64,000 nucleotides of DNA from an uncultured Methanobrevibacter sp. (lineage in GTDB: Archaea > Methanobacteriota > Methanobacteria > Methanobacteriales > Methanobacteriaceae). The stretch lies in assembly GCA_900314635.1 (NCBI GenBank), contig OMVY01000007.1, positions 39,179 through 103,178 of the forward strand. The letters run 5' to 3'. This document shows positions 36,890-46,055 of the stretch, one piece after another. Made by a program: the position numbers and the translations under genes. The notes below the pieces were generated by a model. That model searched no databases. It was not told the DNA's origin and saw nothing but the letters and a program-made list of their open reading frames with translations. The first letter of the stretch is position 1, and each line of letters begins with the position of its first letter.

Positions 36890-38125
36890 ATGATAGTATT
36901 CAATGAAGATAGCTGTATTAAATGTGGTGCATGTGAAGGTGTATGTCCTACCTCAGCTATTGAAATAGGCGATAAAATTGTCTATTGTGATACTTGTGCT
37001 GGAGAACCTAAATGTGCTGAAGCTACTGCAAACGGTGCATTACAAGCTGATGACATTGTCATCGACGAAGAAGGTAACACCCAAATTAGATTACTCTTTA
37101 ATAAAACAAAATTAGCTGATGAAGATGCTGACAACTGTGTAGCAGCTTGTCCTTCCAACATTCTTAAAACCGGCGACGATGCAATGCCTATTAAAGGATT
37201 CTGTGTAATGTGTCAAAGATGTGTGGAAATATGTCCTGTTGACGCAATCGGAATTCCTGGTGTTAAAGAGCCTGTTGAAAGAGTTGTTGAACCTGAAGGA
37301 AAAATCTACCTCGACGGTTGTGTAGGCTGTGGCGTATGTGTGGACGATTGTCCTGCAGATGCTCTCACATTACCTGCAATAGGCGAAGAGATCATTGCTG
37401 ATGAAGACAAATGTATTTCCTGTGGAGTTTGTGCTCAAACCTGTCCTTGGAATGCAATCTTCATTGCTGGCGATGCTCACCCAGCTAAACGTTCAAAAGA
37501 AATTAAAGAGTTCTCCTTAACTGCTGAAGAATGTATTGGATGTAATTCTTGTGTAGATATATGTCCTGGAGACTTCATTACAGCTAACGCTGATTTAACT
37601 GTAAGTCTTCCTGAGATGTGTCCTGCTTGTGGTCTTTGTGCAGAAATTTGTCCTGTAGACGCTATCGATTTAGAAGTTGAAAGAGGAACCTCAAAACTTA
37701 CCGCTACCGAAGGTATAGTATTTGATGAAGAAAAATGTATTTATGACGGTGCATGCGCACTCAAATGTCCTACTGAAGCGATCACCTGCGTAACTGCTCG
37801 TGGAATGAAATTGCCTTCAAAAGAAAAAGGATTCGAACCTGATTCTTTCGCTATGTGCGTAAGATGTGGTGCTTGTGCTGCTGCATGTCCTAACGATGCA
37901 TTAAAACTTGACTACATTGATATTGAAATTGACGGTGAACCTGTATCCAGAGACAGAATCATCTTCAACTCATCTAAATGTGATCAATGTGGCGACTGTA
38001 TAGATGTCTGTCCTTACGATGTTTTACACACTACAGAAAAACCTAACCTGCCTATCGCTGGTTTCTGTACCCTTTGTGGTGTATGTGTTGAAAAATGTAG
38101 TAAAGACGCACTCTGTTACAAATAA
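36890..38125 (+). CDS. mvhB: Polyferredoxin of the mvh hydrogenase operon
   Basis: A 411-residue protein made of about six tandem two-cluster ferredoxin units. C-x2-C-x2-C-x3-C motifs recur (for example CIKCGACEGVCP, CVMCQRCVEICP, CVGCGVCVDDCP, CISCGVCAQTCP, CIGCNSCVDICP, CPACGLCAEICP, CVRCGACAAACP, CDQCGDCIDVCP). One motif is altered (CIYDGACALKCP, Asp in place of the second Cys). Around 11-12 clusters are expected. The length agrees with known MvhB. It is thought to store or pass on electrons. Followed by a clear terminator. Confidence 0.96.
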   Translation: MIVFNEDSCIKCGACEGVCPTSAIEIGDKIVYCDTCAGEPKCAEATANGALQADDIVIDEEGNTQIRLLFNKTKLADEDADNCVAACPSNILKTGDDAMPIKGFCVMCQRCVEICPVDAIGIPGVKEPVERVVEPEGKIYLDGCVGCGVCVDDCPADALTLPAIGEEIIADEDKCISCGVCAQTCPWNAIFIAGDAHPAKRSKEIKEFSLTAEECIGCNSCVDICPGDFITANADLTVSLPEMCPACGLCAEICPVDAIDLEVERGTSKLTATEGIVFDEEKCIYDGACALKCPTEAITCVTARGMKLPSKEKGFEPDSFAMCVRCGACAAACPNDALKLDYIDIEIDGEPVSRDRIIFNSSKCDQCGDCIDVCPYDVLHTTEKPNLPIAGFCTLCGVCVEKCSKDALCYK

Positions 38126-38180
38126 GCAGACTAAGGTCGAAACACAAAAAACTAATCTTGTTTGCAAGAAACAAGTCTCT

Positions 38181-38218
38181 AAGGCACTTAACTGATTGGT
38201 TAAGTGCCTTTTTTTTTA
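38181..38218 (+). terminator. Strong terminator of the mvh operon
   Basis: AAGGCACTTAAC (38181-38192) pairs perfectly with GTTAAGTGCCTT (38199-38210) around the loop TGATTG, followed by a run of T. It is the strongest intrinsic-type hairpin in the window, 55 bases after the mvhB stop. Confidence 0.85.
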
Positions 38219-38531
38219 TTTTGATAACTGATTTTTTGTAATTTGTTTATTGTGCTTTTTTTAATGATTGTTTTTTGTGGTTTGTTTTTTGTGCTTTTTT
38301 TTTAATGATTGTTTTTAATGATTGTTTTTGATGATTGTTTTTTGTGGTTTGTTTTTTGTGCTTTTTTTGATAATTATTTTTTGAATTTATTAATCCTCAT
38401 TTTTGGACAATTTATTAGTTCTATTTTTAAGCAGATTTATTAAATATTAAATCAAGATAATTAAATAGAATATTTATAATTTAATTTTTATTTTGTCTGA
38501 TGAATTTTATTTTTCAATTCAAGTGGTTTCT
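38219..38531. other. T-rich degenerate repeats between mvhB and pyrC
   Basis: From 38230 to 38375 short units with TTTTTTGTGGTTTGTTTTTTGTGC and TTTTAATGATTG recur three or more times in slightly different forms. No gene; it ends in the pyrC promoter region (AATATTTATAATTTAA near 38469). Confidence 0.5.
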
Positions 38532-39776
38532 ATGTTTGATTTAGTCTTAAAAAATGCAAAATTGGTTGATGTGTCTGGAGAAGTCTCCATAGCTATTGAA
38601 GATGGTAAAATAGCTGAAATTTCAAAAACATGCCCTGAAGGGGATAAGGAAATTGATATCGAAGGTCAATATGTTCTGCCTGGTCTTATAGACCCACATG
38701 TACACTTCCGGGATCCTGGATTAACATACAAGGAAGATTTCAAATCAGGTTCAATGGCAGCAGCTCATGGAGGATTTACCTTTGTAATGGACATGCCGAA
38801 TACCAAGCCTGCAACCAATACCTACAAGTCATTTAAAGAAAAGATGGAAATTGCGAAAAAGAAGTCCTGCATTAATTTCGGCCTTCATGCAGGCCATAAC
38901 ACTCTTTCGGAGATGGAGAAGATAGCCTCATTAAATCCAATGTCCTTCAAGGTATTCATGGACCTTGAAAGCGATGAAAGTCTTGATGAGATTTTTAAAA
39001 ATGTGGCTAAAATTGATGGAAATCCACTCATGACCCTTCATGGTGAGAATAGAAAAATAGTTCAAGAGGAAACAAACAGGCTCAAAGACTCTGATGATCC
39101 GATTGATTACAGCTATGCAAGGCCTGCTGAAGCAGAGATAGTTTCAGTAAAACAAGCGATTTCCTTATCAAAAAAATATGGAAACAATTTGCATATATGC
39201 CATTTAAGCACCCGGGAAGCTATGAATCTGGCTCTTTCAAATGCTGTGACTTTTGAATTCACACCCCACCACCTCTTGTTTGACAATTCAGCATTCAACA
39301 AGTTTGGTACTATTGTCAAGACAAACCCTCCATTAAGGCAGGCAAAAGACAAGATTTTTATTTCAGACATTGATGAAAACTCAATAATCGGAACAGATCA
39401 TGCTCCTCACAGTTTGGATGAGAAAAACAAGGGAGCTTTCTCTTCAGCATCAGGAATTCCTGCATTGGAAACCGTTCTGCCTTTATTGCTTAGTGAAGTC
39501 AACAAGGGAAATATTGCTTTGGATTTGATTCCTAAGATATTTTCTGAAAATGCCGCAAAAAGATTTAATCTCAAAGGCAAAGGTTTCATCAAGAAGGGGT
39601 TCGATGCTGATTTGACTGTTGTTGATTTATCAAAAGAAGGGGTTTTTGATATTGATGAGTTTTATACAAAAGCGGAATACTCTCCATTTGATGGTTTTGA
39701 ATATAAGGGAATAGCTACTAAGACTATTGTTGGTGGAAAATTAGTCATGGATGATGGAGAAGTGTTCACTTCTTAA
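38532..39776 (+). CDS. pyrC: Dihydroorotase
   Basis: A 414-residue amidohydrolase. LPGLIDPHVHFRDPG carries the first zinc ligands (HxH), followed by KEDFKSGSMAAAHGGFT. NLHICHLSTREAM and IIGTDHAPHSLDEK hold the later metal and catalytic Asp residues. It makes dihydroorotate from carbamoyl aspartate in pyrimidine synthesis. The open frame goes back to 38493, but ATG at 38532 gives the family N-terminus (MFDLVLKNAKLVD). It stands alone. Relatives include allantoinase, but the HVHFRDPG motif favours dihydroorotase. Confidence 0.9.
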   Translation: MFDLVLKNAKLVDVSGEVSIAIEDGKIAEISKTCPEGDKEIDIEGQYVLPGLIDPHVHFRDPGLTYKEDFKSGSMAAAHGGFTFVMDMPNTKPATNTYKSFKEKMEIAKKKSCINFGLHAGHNTLSEMEKIASLNPMSFKVFMDLESDESLDEIFKNVAKIDGNPLMTLHGENRKIVQEETNRLKDSDDPIDYSYARPAEAEIVSVKQAISLSKKYGNNLHICHLSTREAMNLALSNAVTFEFTPHHLLFDNSAFNKFGTIVKTNPPLRQAKDKIFISDIDENSIIGTDHAPHSLDEKNKGAFSSASGIPALETVLPLLLSEVNKGNIALDLIPKIFSENAAKRFNLKGKGFIKKGFDADLTVVDLSKEGVFDIDEFYTKAEYSPFDGFEYKGIATKTIVGGKLVMDDGEVFTS

Positions 39777-40177
39777 AAATCCTATCTTAATTATTCTTTT
39801 ATATTTATATGCGTTCATAGACACATATATAGCAATATTGTAAAACCTATTTATAATCTGCCCTTTTATTTAATTGGGATTACGGCAAATATTTTAATAA
39901 GTTTTTTACTTTTTTTTATTTTAAATTATCATCCTTTTATTTAAAATTTATTTGATTTCTAATCTCAAAATTGATTTTATTTGACATTATTTTTTTAATT
40001 TGTAATTTTTTATTTATTTGTGCTAAAATTGCTTTAAAATTGTTATTTTTTTAATATTTAATAGTATAGAAACTTTTTTTAATTATAAAAATCATATAGT
40101 AAATTAAACTTAAATAAATCCATTTTAAGCTATTTTTTTAATAAATAGTTTTATATAGTTTACTCAGTGGTGATGAT
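39777..40177. other. Spacer after pyrC
   Basis: About 400 AT-rich bases. TTTATATGCGTTCATAGACACATATATAGC near 39800-39830 includes a short inverted pair. TTTTATATAGTTTAC at 40148 is the probable promoter of the next gene. No gene seen. Confidence 0.4.
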
Positions 40178-40366
40178 GTGGCTTCGAAAAACAATAATGA
40201 AAAAAGAGTAACTATCTTGGTTGACAAGGACTTGGACTATGAATTCAGAAGATTGGCTTCCCGCAAATTCAAATTCGCAACCAAGTGGTACAGCAAAGCG
40301 ATGGAAGAGGCAATTCATTTATGGATTGCTGAAAATCCTGAGGAATCGCTGGATGAAAATAATTGA
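40178..40366 (+). CDS. Small RHH-like protein
   Basis: A 62-residue protein starting with GTG behind GGTGATGAT. The strand-like RVTILVDKDLDYEFRRLASRKFKFATKWYSKAMEEAIHLWIAEN resembles a ribbon-helix-helix domain: a short beta strand, then two helices. Such proteins bind DNA as dimers, but a function is not shown by the sequence. It is the gene before the HIGH-motif nucleotidyltransferase, 80 bases away, and could be co-transcribed with it. Confidence 0.6.
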   Translation: MASKNNNEKRVTILVDKDLDYEFRRLASRKFKFATKWYSKAMEEAIHLWIAENPEESLDENN

Positions 40367-40446
40367 ATGCTGTTTAATTTGGGATTTAATTAATTTTTTT
40401 CATTTAAAGTGTTAGTTTTATAAATTCGAAAAGTAATAGTATAATT

Positions 40447-41604
40447 ATGCCTTCAATAGATTTTATAAGAAACATTCTCAATGAAGATAGGAAAACCTTT
40501 TTTAAAGATCTTGAATATTCAAAAAAGTTGAATGATGATGATGTTGAATCAGAATTGTCATCATTTTCTCAGGTATCTGATTTGAGACCCTTGATTGCGG
40601 ATTTTACAGAGTATTCTCCATTGCACAATGGCCACTTTCACTGCATGAAAACAGCAAAGTCCAAGGTTCCTGATGGAATATTTGTAGCAGTGGTTCCAGG
40701 GCTTTTTGAAAGAAGCGGACGAGGCTTGCCTTACATTCTGCCTCGTGATGTCAGAGCGGAAATAGCTGTTGCTGTTGGAGCGGATATAGTTGTTGAAGGG
40801 CCTCCGATGGGCATAATGGGTTCAGGACAATATTCATTATGCTTATGCAAGATGTTTCAGGCATTGAATACTGATTTTATTCCACGGGGATATAAAGTAG
40901 AGGAAGGCTATGATGAAATCTTAAGAAGGATATCCATGGGGCATGGAATAGCACCTAAACCTTATAAAATCGTTGATATGGATACTGGAGAGGTAGTTCT
41001 TAAAGGAAAACTTGCAGAAGATAATTATGTCATTGTTTCATTTTCTAAATCCTTGACAAAGATAGGTTTTGATTTTAAGGATAAATTCATTTTTGTCCCT
41101 CGTATTGAAGGCGTGAGCGGAACTTTGATACGCAAGGCTTGCAGTCAAAACCAGTTGGAATCTGTTGTTTCAATGCTTCCTGGTGAAACATTGGAAATTT
41201 TAAAAAGAGAAATCGATGCAGACAGGGCTCCTTTGCATGATCTTCGTGATGAGGAGACTATCATAGATAGGGCCAACAGTTTTTCATTCGATGAGCTGGC
41301 AGGTTTGAATTTCTTCAATGAAAAGCTAGCATGCAATTTTATTGAAAAAAGGGATGCCAAGCCATTTGAAACTTTAGAAGATGTTGAAGATGCTATTTCC
41401 CACGGTTTCAGTACTAATTTTAAAACAAGAGTCCTTTCAATCCTTGAAGCAAATGTCGCGAGCGATGTGATCCATGATTATATAGATAATTATTCCTCTG
41501 TTGTGAGGGTTTTGAATTATAAAAATGAAAAGGTGTTGGATGACTTTAAGGATAAGGTTTTATCTACTGACAATCCTTTTGTAAAGGATATTGTATTTAA
41601 ATAG
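40447..41604 (+). CDS. HIGH-motif nucleotidyltransferase family protein (DUF795/TmcAL-like)
   Basis: A 385-residue protein with the adenylyltransferase motif His60-Asn-Gly-His63 (TEYSPLHNGHFHCMKTA) and a later SGTLIRKA segment that resembles the second nucleotide-binding motif. It belongs with the HIGH_NTase1/DUF795 group, whose bacterial member TmcAL activates acetate to acetylate C34 of elongator tRNA-Met. Archaeal members have not all been tested, so the substrate is open. The C-terminal third is helical. No operon partner other than the small RHH-like gene is evident. Confidence 0.75.
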   Translation: MPSIDFIRNILNEDRKTFFKDLEYSKKLNDDDVESELSSFSQVSDLRPLIADFTEYSPLHNGHFHCMKTAKSKVPDGIFVAVVPGLFERSGRGLPYILPRDVRAEIAVAVGADIVVEGPPMGIMGSGQYSLCLCKMFQALNTDFIPRGYKVEEGYDEILRRISMGHGIAPKPYKIVDMDTGEVVLKGKLAEDNYVIVSFSKSLTKIGFDFKDKFIFVPRIEGVSGTLIRKACSQNQLESVVSMLPGETLEILKREIDADRAPLHDLRDEETIIDRANSFSFDELAGLNFFNEKLACNFIEKRDAKPFETLEDVEDAISHGFSTNFKTRVLSILEANVASDVIHDYIDNYSSVVRVLNYKNEKVLDDFKDKVLSTDNPFVKDIVFK

Positions 41605-41982
41605 CTTTTAAAATCCTTTTTTATTTAAAATCTTCTTTTAAAAGATGTTTTTACTGTTTTTATAGGATTTGGCATTGTTTTTTTATCACTTTTACTTTGT
41701 TTTTTTTTTTACCACTTAGTTTTGTTTTTTCACATTGTTTTTTAGAATTTTATACTAATATTTATATTATATGAAATATAATAAATAAATCATAGTAATA
41801 TAATAGATTAAACTTTTAATTTATCAATATTATTAATTATTGAATTTAATATTAAATTCATTCAATTTTATATATTGCTTGATAAGTTCCAAAAAGTGTT
41901 TGTATGGCATTAAGCTATTGATTATATAATTTGGCTTATCAAGAATTTATTACTAAGTATATAATTTTTATGGAGAATTATT
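41605..41982. other. Spacer upstream of the FKBP gene
   Basis: T-rich, then AATATTTATATTATATGAAATATAATAAATAAATC near 41760, which has TATA-like sequence. TTTTATATATTGC at 41870 is a second candidate promoter. Nothing else recognised. Confidence 0.4.
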
Positions 41983-42720
41983 ATGGCAATCGAAAACGGA
42001 GATTTCGTAAGATTAAATTTTACTGGTAAGATAAAAGAAACTGATGAAATATTTGACACTACTTTTGAAGATGTTGCAAACGAAGCAGGCATTCTGGTTG
42101 AAAACAAAACCTATGGTCCTATTCCTATCATTGTAGGCGGAAACCATCTTTTAAAAGCTATTGAAGATGCTATCGTTGGCGCTGAAGTAGGAGATGAAGT
42201 TCACGTTTCAGTCACTCCTGAAAACGGATTCGGTCAAAGAGACACCAGTTTAATCCAATTAATCCCTATGAAAGAATTCAAAAAACAAGGAATCAACCCT
42301 GTAAGAGGTATGCAGATTTCTTCCGAAGCTGGAAACGGTAAGATTCTTTCTGTAAACGGTGGAAGAGTAAAAGTAGATTTCAACCATGAATTAGCTGGTA
42401 AAAACTTAGAGTATGATGTAACTGTTGTAGAAAACATTGAAAGTGATGAAGACAAAGTAAAAAGTATGATCGAGTTACACTACTCCTACCCTAACCTTGA
42501 TTTGGATAAAACTGAAATCAGCATCGACGGCGACACATTACGTATTAAATTAGATGAGATTACTAGATTCGACCAACAATCCTACATGGATGTTACCTTT
42601 GCAAGATTCAGAATTTCCAAGGACATCTGGGATCACATGGGATTCGAAAAGGTCGAGTTTGTAGATGCTTTTGAAAAAAGAGTAGAAGAACCTGCTGAAG
42701 ATGAAGAAGCAGAAGAATAA
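41983..42720 (+). CDS. FKBP-type peptidyl-prolyl isomerase, long archaeal (SlyD-like) form
   Basis: A 245-residue cytosolic isomerase and chaperone. The FKBP domain is at about 1-160, with GDFVRLNFTGKIKETDEIFDTT at the front and an inserted-flap (IF) chaperone region around VTPENGFGQRDTSLIQLIPMKEFKKQGINPVRGMQI. VDFNHELAGKNLEYDVTV is the usual FKBP close. A C-terminal domain (~165-245) of the long archaeal type follows and ends in an acidic tail (EEPAEDEEAEE). It helps folding of newly made proteins. Codon use is biased, as in well-expressed genes. Confidence 0.92.
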   Translation: MAIENGDFVRLNFTGKIKETDEIFDTTFEDVANEAGILVENKTYGPIPIIVGGNHLLKAIEDAIVGAEVGDEVHVSVTPENGFGQRDTSLIQLIPMKEFKKQGINPVRGMQISSEAGNGKILSVNGGRVKVDFNHELAGKNLEYDVTVVENIESDEDKVKSMIELHYSYPNLDLDKTEISIDGDTLRIKLDEITRFDQQSYMDVTFARFRISKDIWDHMGFEKVEFVDAFEKRVEEPAEDEEAEE

Positions 42721-42732
42721 TCTTATTCTTCT

Positions 42733-42905
42733 TTTTTTTACTTTTTTTAAATAGCATTTAGCTATTTTATTTTTTTACTTTTTTATAGTCTTTTTACTTT
42801 TTTTAGATAGTGTTTTAGCTATTTTATTTTTTTACTTTTTTATAGTCTTTTAACTTTTTTTAGACAGTGTTTTAGCTATTTTATTTTTTTAGTTTTTTTA
42901 GCCTT
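42733..42905. repeat. Three tandem copies of a 57-base T-rich unit
   Basis: AGCTATTTTATTTTTTTA recurs at a spacing of exactly 57 bases (near 42760, 42817 and 42874), with TTTTTTATAGTC and TTTTTTTAGA-AGTGTTTT between. The copies differ at only a few positions. Confidence 0.8.
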
Positions 42906-43260
42906 TTTAAAGCATATTTAATCTTTTTTTTTAACAAATTTCTTTATAAAGTGAGATTTTAATCTTTAAATGAGTTCTTGAATTATTTTCTGCTAAACTA
43001 ATAAATCCTTTTTTTAAAATTAGTCCTCTTTAGTTTGTAAAAATGTGTTTGCATGTTTTATTAAACCTACTGTTTGATTTGGTTAAAAAAAGTGTTTATC
43101 AATGTGGGATTTAATAAAAATAAAAAAATAGAAAAAAAGTAAAATAAAAATTTTACTTTAAAAAAATCATAGAATTAATTAATCACGTCAATTAAATGAA
43201 GTTTAAAAATATTAAATAAAATCTTTTTTGTAATTAATAAATTCTAAATTATTTGATTGT
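42906..43260. other. AT-rich spacer between convergent genes
   Basis: About 350 bases with no frame or clear hairpin. It lies between the end of the FKBP gene and the end of the B-box gene, so both transcripts terminate here. Confidence 0.45.
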
Positions 43261-44355
43261 TTAAATGAAATTCATTAAATTATTTAAGAATGTTTGTGGA
43301 TCAGAGAAAAGACCCATAACTGCTTCTTGGAAACTAGCATAATCTCCACTTAAAGTGAACAAGTAGACAATATATAGAATCACGCCAATAATTAAAACAA
43401 TCAATATGACAGTTAAAATGATTTCGGTAACTGAAAGTCCGCCTTCATCTTCTTCTTCTTTGAAATTGTGCATTTCCTGGATATTATCAATGTTTAAGTC
43501 ATTGTATCCATCGTTTGATTTTTTAGATCTTCTCAGCAGACCTCTTTTTCGTTGTTCCTCTTCTTCAGCGAAATTCCTTTCGATTCTTCTTTTAAGGTCT
43601 TCATAACTTTCATTTGCGTATTGCTGGCTTTGCTGGCTATGTGCTGGAATAATTAAGCCGTCATCATACTCCTGATTTATGTAAGCCTGTCCTTGAGGAA
43701 CATAATCCATGTCTCTTTGAGCTTGTCTTCGACCTCTTCTTCCTCTCCTAGGTGCCGCTTGCTCATCAGCAGGGTATTGCTGAGGTCTTCTTCTTCTAGT
43801 ATCTCTTACTGGTTCAGGAGCAGGTTCGTCGAAATAAAGGTCATCCAGATATCTTTCATATTTAGCTTCTAAATTAGAATCTGGCTCTTCTGGAACTTCT
43901 GGCTCGATTTCTTCTGAACTTGGGTTTATGACTATAGGCTCGCTAGGTTCAGGATTTTCATAGTATTTGTCCTCTTCTCCGCCTTCATCATAAGTCTCCA
44001 CATATTCGGTTTCATATTCGTAATCGGTTTCAAAGTTTTCAGGTGCTTTTTCCTGCTTTTGAGGAGCAACACTTGCAGGTGCTTCAGCTTCCATTTCCTC
44101 TTTAATCGGCTCAATGGTATCAACTTCAGGAGCTGCTTCGATATTTTCAGGACTTTCAGCTTTGACTTCATTAGCTTCAGCTTGGCCTACTGATTTTTCC
44201 ATAATGCTTTGAGTGACGATTTTGTTGACGCAGTCTTTGCAGTATGGACGTCCCGCAATTTCCACTAAGCATTCTTCGCATATCGGCTCTCCACAAAGTG
44301 AGCAGTTTACGGATGATTCTTTATCAGGATGTTTATAACAATTCATATTATACAC
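43261..44355 (-). CDS. B-box zinc-finger membrane protein with disordered middle
   Basis: A 364-residue protein. The N-terminus is a B-box-type zinc finger (MNCYKHPDKESSVNCSLCGEPICEECLVEIAGRPYCKDC, residues ~4-42) of the kind found in many archaeal and bacterial membrane proteins. A long acidic, proline-rich stretch (~60-190) and an arginine-rich patch (RRRRPQQYPA, RRGRRGRRQ) follow. One membrane helix (EIILTVILIVLIIGVILYIVYLF) is near residue 320, with a short tail outside. ATG at 44346 (MNCYKHPDK) is an alternative start. I do not recognise the full architecture. The Arg-rich segment could contact nucleic acid or acidic partners. Confidence 0.75.
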   Translation of the reverse strand: MYNMNCYKHPDKESSVNCSLCGEPICEECLVEIAGRPYCKDCVNKIVTQSIMEKSVGQAEANEVKAESPENIEAAPEVDTIEPIKEEMEAEAPASVAPQKQEKAPENFETDYEYETEYVETYDEGGEEDKYYENPEPSEPIVINPSSEEIEPEVPEEPDSNLEAKYERYLDDLYFDEPAPEPVRDTRRRRPQQYPADEQAAPRRGRRGRRQAQRDMDYVPQGQAYINQEYDDGLIIPAHSQQSQQYANESYEDLKRRIERNFAEEEEQRKRGLLRRSKKSNDGYNDLNIDNIQEMHNFKEEEDEGGLSVTEIILTVILIVLIIGVILYIVYLFTLSGDYASFQEAVMGLFSDPQTFLNNLMNFI

Positions 44356-44737
44356 TTCATTTAATTTGATTGGATTTTATTTACAGATTCAAATAATATT
44401 CTCATATTATCTGCTCTTAAATTATCATTATTTATTTTTATTTTAACTTATTATTAAGTTTATGTTTTTGATGCATTTTAAGTTCATAATTTAAGTTTTT
44501 ATTCTAAAAAACACTAATTTTTTTTTAAAAAAGTAATATTCCCATAATCAAAAAAGAATTTTTAAAGTTAAAGATACTAAATTTTTAAAAAAGTACTATT
44601 TGCATAATCAAAAAAGAATTTTTTAAGTTTTATTCAAAAATAGATAATTCAAAAGCTATTTAATTTTAAAAAAAGTTGAAAATTTATTCTAATCCTAAAA
44701 AGGATTTTTTATTCATAAACGGATTTTATTAATCGAA
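44356..44737. other. Spacer with a 62-base direct repeat
   Basis: TTAAAAAAGTA-TATT-CATAATCAAAAAAGAATTTTT occurs twice (about 44526-44566 and 44588-44626), with only a few differences. The remainder is A/T-rich and contains no gene. Confidence 0.55.
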
Positions 44738-44983
44738 TCAATTCAGCTCCTTGTTTTCTTTTGTATCTTCTAAGATCTTTTCTATAAGGATTTCTGATGC
44801 AATCAAATCATCTGCAGTAAGTAGAAAACTGCCTAATGAATCACTTTCAATATTAAATGACAATGTACTTCCATCAATCTCGGATTCCACAAACCCTTCA
44901 TTGTCAACTTCAAGAGTTTTAAATGAAACTTCAGCATCTTCTGAATCTTTATATTCCATGTTTATTTTAGCTTTTATTTTCAT
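44738..44983 (-). CDS. pcc1: KEOPS complex subunit Pcc1
   Basis: An 81-residue protein with the Pcc1 (CTAG/Pcc1) fold sequence: KIKAKINMEYKDSEDAEVSFKTLEVDNEG, then GSTLSFNIESDSLGSFLLTADDLIASEILIEKIL. Pcc1 is the dimerisation subunit of KEOPS, which makes t6A37 in tRNA with Kae1, Bud32 and Cgi121. Those genes are elsewhere. Length and C-terminal helix are normal. Confidence 0.85.
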   Translation of the reverse strand: MKIKAKINMEYKDSEDAEVSFKTLEVDNEGFVESEIDGSTLSFNIESDSLGSFLLTADDLIASEILIEKILEDTKENKELN

Positions 44984-45426
44984 AGTTTCACGAAAATCGG
45001 TTTTATGTTAAATTTTGCAATATAGAATTTTTTATATTATTATTTTTGTAATTTTATTTAATATTTTTTTCTCATGAAAAATTTAGTTTTTTTAAATTAA
45101 ATACATAAGTTTATTAATGTTTAAAAAAATATATAATTATATTCTATCTAACTGTTGATAATGATAATTAATTAATTGATTTTATCATTTTTACATGGCT
45201 TAAGCATGACAATAAGGATATAATTATAGCTTATATTGTCTTAATATGGGGTTATGCTTGAATGGCTATTATTTTCATCGATAGAAACTATTATTTCAAA
45301 TTAACTTGACTTAAAGTTGATTTAAGGGATAAATCACAGGTTTTATGGATTATCTGCTTTAAAAAAATAATTTGTTTATTAAGAGATGTGACTTATTCCG
45401 AATTACTATTATATGGAGGACTATTA
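44984..45426. other. Divergent promoter region of pcc1 and rpl10e
   Basis: About 440 AT-rich bases with several TATA-like stretches (for example AAAATATATAATTATATTC near 45126). TTATAGCTTATATTGTCTTAATATGGGG around 45224 may hold the rpl10e promoter. No gene recognised. Confidence 0.4.
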
Positions 45427-45909
45427 ATGGTTCGTGCTTATTCAAGAAGAGAATATATTAGAAAAACACCAAATTCAAGAATTGTTCAATATGATATGGG
45501 AAACTTATCTGAAGATTTCCCTGTAAGATTATCTTTAGCTGTTAAAAAACCTGCTCAAATTAGACATAACTCTTTAGAAGCTGCTCGTGTAGCTTCAAAC
45601 AGATACATGCAAAGATCTGCAGGAAGACTCGGATACCACTTGAAATTAAGAGTATACCCTCACAACATCGTCAGGGAAAATCCTATGGCTACTGGAGCTG
45701 GAGCAGACCGTGTGCAAAGTGGTATGAGAAACGCTTTCGGTAAGGCAATCAGCGTAGAAGCTATTGTAAAAACCAATCAAAAAGTAATGAGCATTGATGT
45801 AAACCCTAAAAACTTCGAAGATGCAAAAACCGCATTAAAAAGAGCATCAATGAAATTACCTGTACCTTGCAGAATCGTTGTAGACAAAGGTGCAGAATTA
45901 ATCAAATAA
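45427..45909 (+). CDS. rpl10e: Large ribosomal subunit protein L10e (uL16)
   Basis: A 160-residue archaeal L10e. [26 protein letters not shown] is the family N-terminus, and [29 protein letters not shown] includes the loop near the peptidyl transferase centre. The open frame extends to 45388, but ATG at 45427, behind TGGAGG, fits the family length. It stands alone. Confidence 0.97.
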   Translation: MVRAYSRREYIRKTPNSRIVQYDMGNLSEDFPVRLSLAVKKPAQIRHNSLEAARVASNRYMQRSAGRLGYHLKLRVYPHNIVRENPMATGAGADRVQSGMRNAFGKAISVEAIVKTNQKVMSIDVNPKNFEDAKTALKRASMKLPVPCRIVVDKGAELIK

Positions 45910-46055
45910 ATCTAAAGAATAAATTTATAAATATCTCCTATCAAATATTCGGTATTTGATTTGTATCCATTAAATCTTTATTTGGACTTTAATTTGATAT
46001 CCAAACATTATGATTATCATTTATTATGGAATGGTTTATTTAGAAGGGAAAAACT

